Shown here: piece by piece, positions 43,561-60,491 of the stretch
Layout: each line of letters opens with the position of its first letter
Position numbering within the stretch: the first letter of the stretch is position 1
Assembly (NCBI GenBank): GCA_007922305.1
Contig: ML677374.1
Location: 5,653,991 to 5,717,990, forward strand
DNA: 64,000 nucleotides
Source: Dermatemys mawii
Taxonomy: Eukaryota > Chordata > Testudines > Dermatemydidae
Direction: 5' to 3'
The notes under the pieces: generated by a model
The model's database searches: none
The model's input: the letters and a program-made list of their open reading frames with translations, nothing else
Told to the model about the DNA's origin: nothing
Program-made: the position numbers and the translations under genes

Positions 43561-45529
43561 CCTATGGACCAAGAAGGAACTAGCTGACTAAGTGCTCTTC
43601 CTTTTCCCTTGCATAAGGAGAGGGTGCTATTGCTTTAAACAAAACACTGCAAACTCTTAGGACTGGATTTTGTGAGGTATTTAGGTGGCTAACGATGCAG
43701 TTAGGCAACTGATAAAATTTTCAAAAGCACCTACTTGCTTATTTCCTGTTGATTTCAGTGACTCTCTGCCTAAGCAGACCTACTTGTTTTTTCTTCAGAG
43801 ACTGGTAACACTAATTGCCCACAGTTAAGCTACCACACAGTTCTTTCTATGCAAGCTCATTTAGTCTGCGGGTAAAAGCATTACAGATAAAAACACTAAC
43901 CTACATGTGTGCTTAATAAGCTTTCCAGAGATCCCCCCAACTCTAAGGTGGGCTCTGGCAGGAGCAGTCCAGTTCTTCAGAACCCCACAAAGTGCTCTTT
44001 TCTGTGGTCACAGGTTCATGATAGCCTTAACTGAGCACTAAGGCACTCATGAAAACTTTAGTTCATCCTTTACACACTCTTTGATATGGAGTTTCCAGGA
44101 GCAGGCAATGGGTTTCTCTCCCTTGGCCGTAGTGTCAAAAGACTAGCTTCGCAGGGTAGAATTTGCATTTTTGTCAACCCAAGTACTTTCTAGAAAATCC
44201 ACGTCACGTGTATTGTCCCAAAAAGTCCTTTGACGATCCTGATGCTTTCCAGAGCTCGCATTAACTCAGCCTTCTAGAGAAGTTGATTCAATTCCACAAT
44301 AACATATGCCTGATTTCTTTTTTAATACAATGGATCCAAATTAATTCAGTAACGTTTACCCTAATTCCATAAGGTTTGTCCTGGATACTGTCAGTCTGTT
44401 GCATCTTCCTCTTAAAAGAATGGGTGTAACTTCATTTTTAGATGGGATAAGTATTGCTGGTAAGTCCTATAAATCAATGTGCTGCTAAGATTTGAATTCA
44501 CTTAGCTCCTGGTTGTATGGTTGTGCTTTTTTTTTGTTTTTGTTTTTAATGGTGCTGCCTTGGAACAAGAAATCCACTGCAAACCAGCAAAAACCCAGTC
44601 CATCCATTAAGGGCTGGCTTCCTCTCTCTACTTTCACTGAGCAGTACTTTCATTCAGTGGGATGGCTCATGGAAATCAGGGGGAACTTTACTAATAAGAT
44701 ACTAAAGGTGTGTGCTATAGCAGGATTGAGCGCTTGTTGCCAAATTTTCAAGAGCTCAGTTCCCATTGGGGTGCTTTAGGGAAGTGGCCAGACTTTGAAA
44801 ATCTGATGCTAAAGTTTTGTCAGTGTCCTAATGATGTTCTTCCAAGGCAGAAGGAATGTGGAATCTTTTTTTATAGTAGAGTACTTCTGAGACATGATGC
44901 TGCAATTCAGCTCAATAAAATGATTATAATCCCTTGCTGAACTACATTTCCCAGGATTATTTCAACCCAAGATCAAAACTCTTCCTCTTTCCAGGGCTTG
45001 GCATTTATACCTGGGAAGTCTTGATAAAGGGTTTTAAACCGCATAGTGTAGAGACTATCCAAGCAGGTACACAGGTATGTCTGTCTGACTGACTGTTTCA
45101 TTAGCCTGGATTTAGCTACCCCCTCCAAAAACTGTGTAATTGACATTTCCCTGTAATTATATGCTTTCTTAAATATTCCTTTTTCACCAGCTCACTACCT
45201 TAGAGGATGAATGTCATGCTATGAGAGAACTGAAACCTGATGGTATGATGATGAGGGCTCTAATTCAGCAAAGTACCTTTCTAGAATACCTCAGCCAGAG
45301 TAATCATGCATACCTGGAAAAAGAAAGGGCTTCTACAGCTAAACAAAAGATCTGCTTGGACTGACTATTGAATATAATAGGTTGCTGCTAGTTAACCTGG
45401 TGTAAAGTTGGCTAAACATCTCAAACACTCTGTTGGTGCAGGTTGCATTTCCACTGAATAATTACCATACATTCTGCCTATTTCAAAATGATCTTCTTTG
45501 CTGTCTTTGTCTATTGTGGTCTTATTGTT
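43561..45529. other. Intergenic, small repeats only
   Basis: Contains short TTTTCAAAAGCACCTA-type fragments (about 43720 and 44790) of a common palindromic turtle repeat. No gene supported. Confidence 0.45.
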
Positions 45530-46080
45530 TAAAATTATTGTTGCCTGTTGCTCTCCCCTTCTAATGAGGGGGGCTTGCTGGTGGGCGGGGAAGCAATTGC
45601 CAGAGTTTCCTCTTTTGTTGAAATTGAAACTCACTGCAGGACTGTACCAATTCTGACACAATCCACCAGAAACCAAGCCTGTTTCTACTGGAACTTTGCC
45701 TGCCAGGCAGGATTCCATCAGAAACTTGCTTGGCTACCTGATGGCTCAGCTGCCTGGCTCCTCGATAGACCATCCAGCACACGTCCGGGACACTCTGGCT
45801 TCTGGGCTCCTAGCTCCTCAGCTGTCTTCCAAGTGTGCAGACGGGAAGCTGGAAGTTGCAGGTGCCAGGCTTGCGACTCCTCACCAGGTCGAGCTCTTAA
45901 GGTTCATGGCTCCAGGACAGCTCCCCATATGCATCCTCATGGAGCTATGGCTTGTCAGGCTCCAGGGGTCTCCAGCTCTGGGGTAGCCGACAAGGCTGCT
46001 GTAGAGCTCAGGGGCGATTTCAAAATTTTTGAAAATGATTCCAATGCGGAATGAAATCTGCTCGTTTGAAATAGCAAAAT
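45530..46080. repeat. Unclassified GC-richer block, probable interspersed repeat
   Basis: A moderately GC-rich block with an incidental 168-codon open frame (45548-46054) that has no recognisable domain. GCCAGGCAGGATTCCATCAG and CAAAATTTTTGAAAATGATTCC look like parts of a turtle repeat. Class unknown. Confidence 0.3.
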
Positions 46081-47270
46081 CCTCTACAAAATTTTTTCCA
46101 TTCTCCTCTCCTTCCCCCTCCCTCTCCTGCTCTTTCTGATGGTGTACTACTGGGTCCTTGTTATGAAGGTAATCCTGGTCTAGTGCTGCTTTAAATAAAT
46201 ATTTCCCTTTCTGTGTGTGTGTGCATTCACTGCAGGTAGGGGAGTTGGACCAGATGACCCTGGGCTAGAAGGATCTTTTTGTGCTGTGTTCCTGCGCGGC
46301 CCTTTTCTTGGCCAGAACTGCCTGCAGTGCAGACTCCATCTCGGCACGGAGGGCTCTGAAGTTACGTAGGTAGATTTGTTTAGGTCCTCGGCAAACACTT
46401 ATTCGTAGCTCTCGATGGGGATTATTATCACTGAAGATTCAAACACACATTCACATCCTCTATATTGTATTTCTGCAGGGGGGAATAAAGAACAGAATTT
46501 CTATGCAACTCTAGTATGGGTGAAAGTTAACGGTACAGGGGTCAGGAAGGGTGGGGGAATCAGGCCCCTGTTACCCCCCCCCCACTTCCTGTAATTCATC
46601 ATGACTCTCACTGCTCTAGTAAAACAGAAGGTTTACTAGACATTAGGCCCACAGTCCAAACAGAGCTTGCAGGTACAGAGGACAGGACCCTCTAGGTCAG
46701 GTCCACCTTAGGGAGCTTAGGCCCCAGCCTTGGGGTTCCCTCTGCTTCCCCAGCCAGCTCTAAACTGAAATCGCCCCCGGCCTCCTCTCAGCGGACTCCT
46801 CCAGCCACACACACCCCACCTGTCCTCCAGCCTTTGCCCAACTTCCTGGGCAAAAGTTGTCACCTAGCCCCAACGCCCTGCCAGGTTCTGGTATCATCCC
46901 TCAAGTGAAGTCACATCCGGAGAGCCCATTACCAATGCAGACAGTCCCAGTAAAACTCCTTTGCAGTATTCCCAGGTGAATCCTCCCCACTCCTTATTCC
47001 CCCACAACTGGAATTTGACCTTTTGGTCTCTTGTCGACAGAACTCTAAAATGCCAGGCTCTTAATTTTTGTGTACTATAAAACCCATCCATCTACTTAAA
47101 GCAAGTTTGAAAATCCTTTGCCTAGGAGATTCATTTAAAGCTCTCCAGCTGAAAAGAAGAACCCTGAGGACTCAATATACTGATGTGTGAATAGCACCTC
47201 GGCCCATTTCAGTGTGCAGGTGATTTCCTTTCAGATGCCTGGAGAAGGTACGCTATTTACACTAGGAGTA
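46081..47270. other. Intergenic, no gene seen
   Basis: Includes a short GTGTGTGT run near 46212 and a GC-richer stretch at about 46550-46900 with no conserved frame. Confidence 0.45.
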
Positions 47271-47430
47271 AGGGCCAGCGGCGGAGTCCGGCCGATGGCC
47301 CGCAGGTCGGACAATACTATACTGTAAAATTTTATTTTACGGTATCGTATTGTTTTTATTTTGAATTACATATGAGGGGCACCATAATCCTGTCAGTGCT
47401 TAGGGTTCCTATAGCTCTTAATCTGGCCCT
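47271..47430. mobile_element. Possible small TIR element
   Basis: AGGGCCAG at the left and CTGGCCCT at the right enclose 160 bp containing CGGCCGATGGCCCGCAGGTC. The ends are only 8 bp and no target duplication could be established. Confidence 0.3.
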
Positions 47431-47929
47431 GCACTAAGCGCTTTCTGCAAGGTACTGAGCACCCTGATCTCCCACTGAACTAGCGGGTGCTCAGCACTTC
47501 TCAGAACTGGGCCCAAAGACTGAACAAATAGAAATTTTCAAAGACAGAGAAAACACAGTGACTGGAACATGCTGCTGCTTAAGGACAAGATGTCAGCTGC
47601 ATCTGGCAGGGAGAAAATCTGCTTTTCAAAGCGTAGTATTTAGAAAATAGCCTTTAATTTACAGTGCTATGTGTAGAAAGAAGAGTTAGACAGACCAGTC
47701 AAGATTCTGCCACCTCTACTCACACGGAATAATACCTCACTCTACTAACACTGATTTCAATGGGGCTGGCTTGTGGGGTATTGTACTAATTACCATAAGG
47801 ATGGCAGAATCTGGCCCAACATGAGAACAATGACCCAGATCCTCCCCTCAGGAAATGCAGCATGGTACCATTGGCTGCCCAATATCATTAGAAGAAAACA
47901 GAGAACCCAGAGTAGGAGTCAGTTACAGT

Positions 47930-49090
47930 GACTGGTGTAAGAGGGCCAGAGCCAGAACTTGAGGTAAGTGGCTGATTGTACTATGTGTGTGTTTGGGGGT
48001 ACTTGCTGTGTGCTGAGCTGCTTTGGTTGTCTGTCTGTCTGTCTGTTTGTGTGTTTGTTTGAAGGACCGTGTGCTGTGGCTGGCAGTTGGAAGCTGTGGC
48101 TGGCAGTTGGAAGCTGTGACATCTAGAAGCCTCTGGTCATTGGCCGATCCGTAAACCTCCGATCAGTGGCTGAGCCCTAATCAGGGGGCGAGGCTAATCA
48201 GGAAGGCCAGGGCTATATAAAGCAGTGAGCAAGTGACCAGGGGCTGCTGACAGAGAGTTTCGAGAGGGAGTTCTCCAGGTGAAGGAAGAGCAACTACAGG
48301 ACCCTTGGGGTAAGTGGCTGTCTGTAGTGTGTGTTTGGGGGTACTTACTGTGTGCTGAGCTTGTATTTGGTTGTCGGTCTATTTGCTTGCTTGTGTGTTT
48401 GTTTGAAGTGGTGTGGCTGGCAACAAAACCGTAGCAGCCCAACACTGTGGCATTTAATTTCAGGAAGGGGAACTGAAAAAATGAGGGGGTTAGTTAAATG
48501 GAAATTAATATGTAAAGTGACTAAAGGGAAATCCCTGCAAGCTGCATGGACACTGAGTGGGCCCAGCTGAGGAAGGGTGAGAGGCAAGAGAATGCAGGAA
48601 GTCTAAAGGTGCCTGAGTGAGCCCCCAGAGAACAGACCGGGAGACCTAGAGGGGAAGTAAAGCGGTAAGGAAGGTAATAGCACAATATGGGTTGAGGGTT
48701 TGACTTAGCTCTGTGGTACTGGACTCTGGGCTGTAACCTAGAATGGAGGTTGGGACTGGATTCCTCTCTCAGCCCCAAGGAAGGGATGTACAGGGGTAGC
48801 TGAGCCCAGCTAGGGGACTGTAGGCTGAATTTCACCTTGCTGAAGAAGAGCTGTGGAGAGAGCGGAAGCTTTTTATTTCTGTTTAGATAGTGTTGAACTT
48901 TAGTTTGGAGACCTGACCCTGGAAGGAATGGGCTAAAGACTGTTCCCTAGCTGGAGGGATGAGTTCTCTGAATGAAACCACCACAGCCCCAGAGTGACTG
49001 TTGACAAGGGCTGCTACCCCCCCAAGGACACTGTGATGCCATGAGGAAGTGCATAGTGGTGAGTAAACCCTGTTGCAATGCTTTTTCTTA
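47930..49090 (+). repeat. Cluster of retroelement-like repeat sequence with duplicated segment
   Basis: Two related segments, about 47960-48100 and 48300-48430, share GGTAAGTGGCTG, TGTGTGTTTGGGGGTACTT and GTGTGTTTGTTTGAAG. Between them is a promoter-like GGCTATATAAAGCAGTGAGC (TATA at about 48212). The arrangement resembles LTR or related retroelement DNA, with GGAAATCCCTGCAAGCTGCA and ACCCTGGAAGGAATGGGC downstream. No gag/pol frame survives, so the class is uncertain. Confidence 0.4.
48026..48061. repeat. TGTC/TGTT microsatellite
   Basis: GTTGTCTGTCTGTCTGTCTG TTTGTGTGTTTGTTTG inside the duplicated segment. Confidence 0.9.
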
Positions 49091-52000
49091 CATTACTTTA
49101 ACTGCAGCATATCTGAAAACAACTCTATTTTTGTAGTTTTCCTTCTCCAGTCTCTGTTCCTATACCTCCTATCAAGCACTGTATCTCAGCCCTAGTCTAC
49201 ATCCAGCTGATGATGGCACCTTTGGCAAACAGTAAATGACTGACTGTCCATGGCCACTTCTATACTGCGTGAGTACAATGTGCTGCCAGACCCTTGTCTG
49301 CAGAAGGGATTCTTTCAGCAGCAAATTAACATGGAGTGATTTACTTTGTCCATGTTGGATACAAGATTAAGGGGGTGGGGGGAACCACTCCAGGTTGCAC
49401 TTGCTTTTTTGAAATCTTTACTTCCATATTCCACAAGTCTTTTGGAAGAAATTTTCATGAAAAATGAAAAGATTGTCCAGCACCCTAGAGAAACCTCTTG
49501 ACTTATCACCTGGACGGGTTTATTCCCTGGATGGTGGTTCTGTCCTCTACCTTTCATAATTTCACCTGTTCAGATAACAAACGTTCCTCTAGCAAGCCAG
49601 CGTACATCCTTTAGACCTATGGGGTTGAGCTTCCACACACCCCTTGTTACCCTCAAACATTTGGGTGTAAACTTGAGACCCAATCCTCTGACTCCTACCT
49701 CCCAATTGAGAAATGTGTGTGATGTCTTTGTCCTTCAGGGATCAGGTCCAAGATGAGACCCACAGCCTGGAAGGAGGGAAGCCACCTTGAAGAAGCCCTG
49801 AGATAGGTGGAAAGAAGCAGTTTGCTATATGTGCTCAAGAATGCCCATGACAATGAGTCCCAGCGCAGTGCTGACGAAAGTGTTGTGTGTATTTTCTTTG
49901 TAGGTAGAGAGCGCTCATGGGCTGTCATCCCTACACCTTTTGTCATAACTCAAATGTACTTTAAAAGAAAACAGAGAGGAAAACCAGAGAGCATTTCTGA
50001 GGGACAGGAAGTTCTCTATTTAGAACAGATGTGAACATCTAACTAAGATGGAGACTGTTTTGTATTCTCAACACGTAACCATGAGCACAAATCTTTGAAT
50101 AACTTGGCTGGCCACCAGATGTCACTGCCGCTTTACATGCGTTTGGTGTTTAGTTTCCTATTCTTGTTCTGATCAAGCTTTTGAAGCCTTTCTAGTTTGC
50201 AGCTAATCTCGCTAACAGTAAATGATTCTTCCTTTCGCTATCTGCAGCTTTATTTCTTTTACTGTGATCCACATTATGTATGACCTGGACTGAAAATTGA
50301 TGGAATTATGCCCTTGCATTACATGATAGGCTTTACTACAGTATGTAGAAAGCAGAAAAGCAATCAAGGGATTGTTGTTGCCCAGGAAAGGCAATTTTTA
50401 ATGTCTATTATGCTTGCTGCCCCTCCATCCCTGGCTAAATTTCTTCCACCATATTTCTGTTTAAATTTAAAAGGGGCTCTTGTGTGAATGCATTTAATTT
50501 GCCTGACCTTGGTGGTGGTTGGCCAATTAATCACGTTTGAGCCCCTGATCCAATCCTCAGTAAGGTCAATGGGAAGTCTCCTGTTGACTTCAATGGGTAT
50601 TGGATCAAGCCTTAAATGTGCATGTCAAACCCTACCTGCAAATGGAAAGAGGGGGAGCTAAATCGTCATGATTTAAGCAGCCTGCTGCAAACTGGGGGGA
50701 TTTAACATTTTTGAAAATAGCCACATGGGAACTTAGAAGACATGTTCATAAGAGAGAATTCAACAGGCAAAAATTACCTGCCCTATACTTCAGATCAAGT
50801 ATAGAGATGATGAGTAAAAATGACTCGGCTGCTCTTGGATGCCTTGGCAGAACATAGGGCAGAATTTTATTTTGACTTGTAAGAAGGCTAAAAGGTGCCC
50901 ATTCTAGGCCATAGGCATGTTCAGCACTTCTTTACAAACTCACCTCCTACTGTACAGCCAAATCCAGGAAGAAACCCTCACCGCGGACCAGAAAGAATCA
51001 GGCAATCCATTATCCCCAAATTAGGATTGAAATACCAAGCTTTCTGCCAACATCAACTCTCATATGGAAGCCCCAATAAAATGCTCCTGCTGTGAGCCAA
51101 TGGGTGGCAGCACCAATGTTTGCCAAGACTGCCACTGCTGTCATTGGCTGATAGCCAGTAGTTTCCCAGTAGAGCCAGAAATAACCGGGAACAACTGCTG
51201 TTCCTAGAATAAGGTTCCCTTCATCAGAAGAAAATGTATGGGCTACTCACTGTATTAATGTATTTAAGAATGAGAATGTTAGCAAGAAAGATGCTATAAA
51301 TACCAATAGGTTTAATATTTACCAATAAGTATGCAAAACTTCTTCCATTTGGTAAGACATAAGGTATTTACAAAGGAGACCACATATTCTTACAATTATA
51401 AAGACGGTCTTTAACCTTCCTTTCCACAATCTTTGTTTGGTATTTCCTGGTTTCCACACTACTGCAAATATTTAGCTGTTCTATGGAATTTTGTGATTCT
51501 CAAGAACTGCTGGGTGTGGTAAAATCCCCTGACTATTGAGGCTCTGTGTTTTTCATTCTATGCTCTTTTTGTCCAGGAGGCTTGCTGATGGTGCAGTGTT
51601 TCTCAGGTGCTCTCCTTTTGTTGGTGTTTGAAGTGGTCTTACAGAGCCTAAAAGAGAACCAAGGGGAAAAACTTCTGTAAGCTTGGGGGGTAGTGCATCC
51701 TCGCCAATGAAGGAAACCAAAATGGACACTGAGCAATCCAATTAACAAGCAGTACCCACATGTTTAAAAACTCTCCTCAGACATTTCATACTCAGCCATT
51801 GGATTAGGAGTGGAGTGACTTCACCATCACCACTGCTCCGTTCTAGTCCTTGCTGCTGCTCTTTTCCCTCCCCACACCTCGTCGGTTATTGGGTGAATGG
51901 CTAAAAGATCTGGGTTGGTTGTACCTCCCATTATCTCATCCCATGAGACCTCTATTTCCCTGCACATTGCAGTACATCTGTGTTTGGGGTGACAACCAAG

Positions 52001-52770
52001 CAGTTGCCTGGCTTGCTATTTACTTCGTTTGCTCTCAGCTACACCTAGCATCCTTTGCAGCAGTACCTCTTCCTGGTCGTACTTGCTGCCTCTGGGTCGC
52101 CTTGTAGGCTCTTCTGTGATGGCTGTGACTGGATCTGACTCAGCTTCTCTTGCATGTTGTTTATGTCTCCATGGAGGCCCCATGCATCATACAGCTTAGT
52201 CAACTTGGTGTTTTTGGGTACTGGAACCGAATCGGGGTTTTCTGAGCTACAGTACAGTTTCTACAAATAAATAACAAAATAAAAAATCACAGAACACAAG
52301 AATGTGGCATTAAACAAAATGTAAGTATATGACCAGGTGTTCATGTATTGATTTCTCATGCTGGGAAATGAGCTCTTGGGTCACTATTGTCCTATTTGGC
52401 CACACCAATGTTTCTAGATGAGAAACTACTAATCAGTGCAGGTGATTGTGTTTTCTAAGGTTTAGTTAACTTCTTTCTTTCATGGAACTGCCTTCAGAGA
52501 TCCCCATGGTGGGATTTCTGGTCCCTGCTGTATAGATCCAAGAATCCATGGAGGCAGTGCGGGTGGGGGGTGATGTCGTCTGTATGCAGAGAAGCTTTCC
52601 TGATTGGCTAACCTGGAGTATCTGAACTCATGTCCCTATCTTAGCCCTTATAGAAAAATCTTTTAGAAGTAAACTGAGATCAGACTGGTAGAATTCTACA
52701 GAAATGCAATAGGGCTCTGTAGAAATTTCAACTTTTTGGGGGGTTTTTTAAGGAGAAAAAGAAACCAACC
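49091..52770. other. Intergenic between CHCT1 3' end and the repeat cluster
   Basis: No conserved exon, RNA gene or clear repeat end was recognised. The 3' UTR of CHCT1 probably extends some way into the right-hand part. Confidence 0.4.
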
Positions 52771-52938
52771 CTAGCAAATGACAAGCCTTTGAGCCATCGT
52801 ATAGAATGACATAGCAGGAGCATAACTGCAACACTGCAAATGTTCATGCTCTTTGACCTCTTTCTTAAAATCCCAGCTCTGGGAGCCATGTGATGACATG
52901 AGAATTTTGGCTTCATTTTTTTTAAGCAATGAAAGTTT

Positions 52939-58108
<5,170 letters not shown>

Positions 58109-58256
58109 CTACAAATTGTGAAGTTAGTATGTGTTAATTTTTTGATCTACACAAACTAGTGTCCCATTGTTCAACATTGCACAGGACAAACATTATCCCA
58201 AGGCTGAGAGTTTGAACAAGGGGCACTATTAGCACTGTCAAAAGCATTTAAGATGT

Positions 58257-58352
58257 GATTTTCAAAAGTACCTAAAGGAGTTAGGTATCCAGCTCCTACT
58301 GAAAGTCAATGGGAGTTGGGTGGCTAACTTCTGGAAATGTCTTTGAAAATCT
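58257..58352. repeat. Small palindromic repeat
   Basis: GATTTTCAAAAGTACCTAAA and the inverse TTTGAAAATC bracket GTTAGGTATCCAGCTCC...GGAGTTGGGTGGCTAAC, a fold-back shape common in turtle DNA. Confidence 0.5.
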
Positions 58353-59744
58353 CAGCCTCAGTACATTACAAAGGAAACGTTGTAAATATCTCTTGCTTCA
58401 AATGTAGTTGTAGATATCTCTTGCTGCAGTAATCCACTAGGAGTTGGAATTTATTATTGATAACTGGAACAATAAACGTACTGTGCTAAGTTCTAAGGGC
58501 TAAGGTCAGACAAAACTTCCATTGACATCAATGAGATCAGCATTTGACCTGTTGTGTTTAACAGAAGTCATTTTTACAAAAGCTCAGCCAGTGAAATCAG
58601 ATCTCCCTGGTTTAGGTGTAAACTCCCTTTCCCATCAGTGGGAAAATAGCTCTTTTTGCATTATCTGTGGAGGTGAATCATTTATTTGTGTCATTGCTTG
58701 TGACGGGCAGAACCAAACAATGGCATATATGTGTACATTAATCAAAATGGCTTGAAAAAATAAAGTGTAGTGAGAGAAGTTCTCTTATCTACAGCACATT
58801 CTGTTCTTGTGTCACTTCAAAAACAAAACAAAACTGTATCCCAGATTACACTGCAGAGCTAAAAGGTGTGCATTGGCCCCACTATTCATTTTATGTCTCC
58901 TTTCCACAACTGGCCTGTGCTTTATCCTCCCCTTCCCTCCTGCGTGTAGCTGTATTGTCTCTACAATAGAAAGCCAACTTGAGACCCATTGGCCTGGCTT
59001 TCAGCATGCCTGGCTTTCAGCATACCTGGCTGGCTGCATCACACCCAGCTGGGCACTTCCACTCTCCCAAGCTTATCTTCTCTCTAGTCAGACCTTCTTC
59101 TGGGCCCACTTTCTCCACTTGGCACAGCCCATTCCATCCACTTGCTGAGACCTCCATTCTGGCAAGGGAGGGAAGTGGCTAGCAGCCCCGCTTACCAACA
59201 TTTGAATCCAAACCTGCTTTTGTGACATCACCTCTGAGGCACGTGGGTTCTGAGTTCTACATCTAAATGGAGCAGGGACAAGGACCTGAGAAGGAGGAAA
59301 GCTGCAGTAGCTAATCTCTCAGCACAGAGTCCTAATGCGCAAAGGCTTCATCCATCAGACTCTAGACCAGCAGCTTACCCCATGACACGAAGTCATGGCC
59401 TACATTTAAAAAGGGAATTTAGCTCCAGCCACCCAGGCAGCAGATGGCGGATTTACAGATAGTGCTGCTTGTTAAGATGTTCAGCATTATGTCCTTTGAG
59501 GGAGGGTGGGACAACTCTTTTCTCAGTACTTTTGTAGATGTGGGACCCTATTAGATCCTTCAGTACTCCTGAATTCTCAGGAAGAGGCACTGTCCCGTCA
59601 TGCTTTTCCACCTAAGGCAGGGCATCAGGCTACAATCTCTCTCTCTCATGTAGCCCTCCCCACAATTATCTATGCCATCTGGATTATTTTACTGCGGGGG
59701 CTGTCCCTAAAGATGATCTAGAGGCCCTTCAACCGAAGGATTGC

Positions 59745-59925
59745 AGGAAATTTTTATCATCTCCATTTTGCAGCTGGGAATCAGAGACTCAGAGGGAGAA
59801 AGTAATTTGACCACAATCACGCAAGAAATCTGTAAAAGAGAAAGGATGAGGAATTGCACTGGGATGTCCTGACTTATAGTCAAGTACCATCATCACAAAA
59901 CCAACCTTTTTCACACACGGCTCCC
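59745..59925 (+). repeat. MIR-like SINE
   Basis: ATCATCTCCATTTTGCAGCT, GAGACTCAGAGGGAGAAAGT and TTTGACCACAATCACGCAAG follow the MIR core order (CATTTTACAGATGAGGAAAC ... CAGAGAGGTTAAGTGACTTG ... CACACAGC). Confidence 0.6.
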
Positions 59926-60080
59926 AGAACCTGCACCACAATATTCTCACTCCAGGTTTGTTTTTCTACTCTTTTTGGTTTAGCAAAGCCCTAATGTGAC
60001 AAACTTCAAGGCATGTGATGCTGCCAAGGTTGTTTCTTAGTTTAATTAAAGATTGAATTAATGTATTTCTTTGTCACCAT

Positions 60081-60491
60081 ATGACTTATGAGGAGAGGCT
60101 GAAGGAACTGGGATTATTCAGTCTGCAGAAGAGAAGAATGAGGGGGGATTTGATAGCTGCTTTCAACTACCTGAAGGAGGTTCCAAAGAGGATGGATCTA
60201 GACTGTTCTCAGTGGTACCAGATGACACAACAAGGTGTAATGGTCTCACGTTGCAGTGGAGGAGGTTTAGGTTGGATATTAGGAAAGACTTTTTCACTAG
60301 CAGGGTGGTGAAACACTGGAATGGGTTACCTAAGGAGGTGGTAGAATCTCCTTCCTTAGTGGTTTTTAAGGTCAGGCTTGACAAAGCCCCGGCTGGGATG
60401 ATTTAGTAGGGGTTGGCCCTGCTTTAAGCAGGGGGTTGGACTGGATGACCTCCTGAGGTCCCTTCTAACCCTGATATTCTATGATTCTAAA
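60081..60491 (+). mobile_element. CR1 LINE 3' end, relatively intact
   Basis: Begins in the RT C-terminus ([34 protein letters not shown]), continues with [20 protein letters not shown] and NGLPKEVVESPS in a second frame, and ends with the canonical 3' UTR GGTTGGACTGGATGACCTCC TGAGGTCCC and the terminal ATTCTATGATTCT. It is 5' truncated and younger than the other CR1 fragments here. Confidence 0.92.

Noticed and set aside
45548..46054. 168-codon open frame
   Set aside because: No domain, no start context and Ser/Ala/Pro-rich mixed composition; overlapping frames are open too, as expected in a GC-richer repeat.
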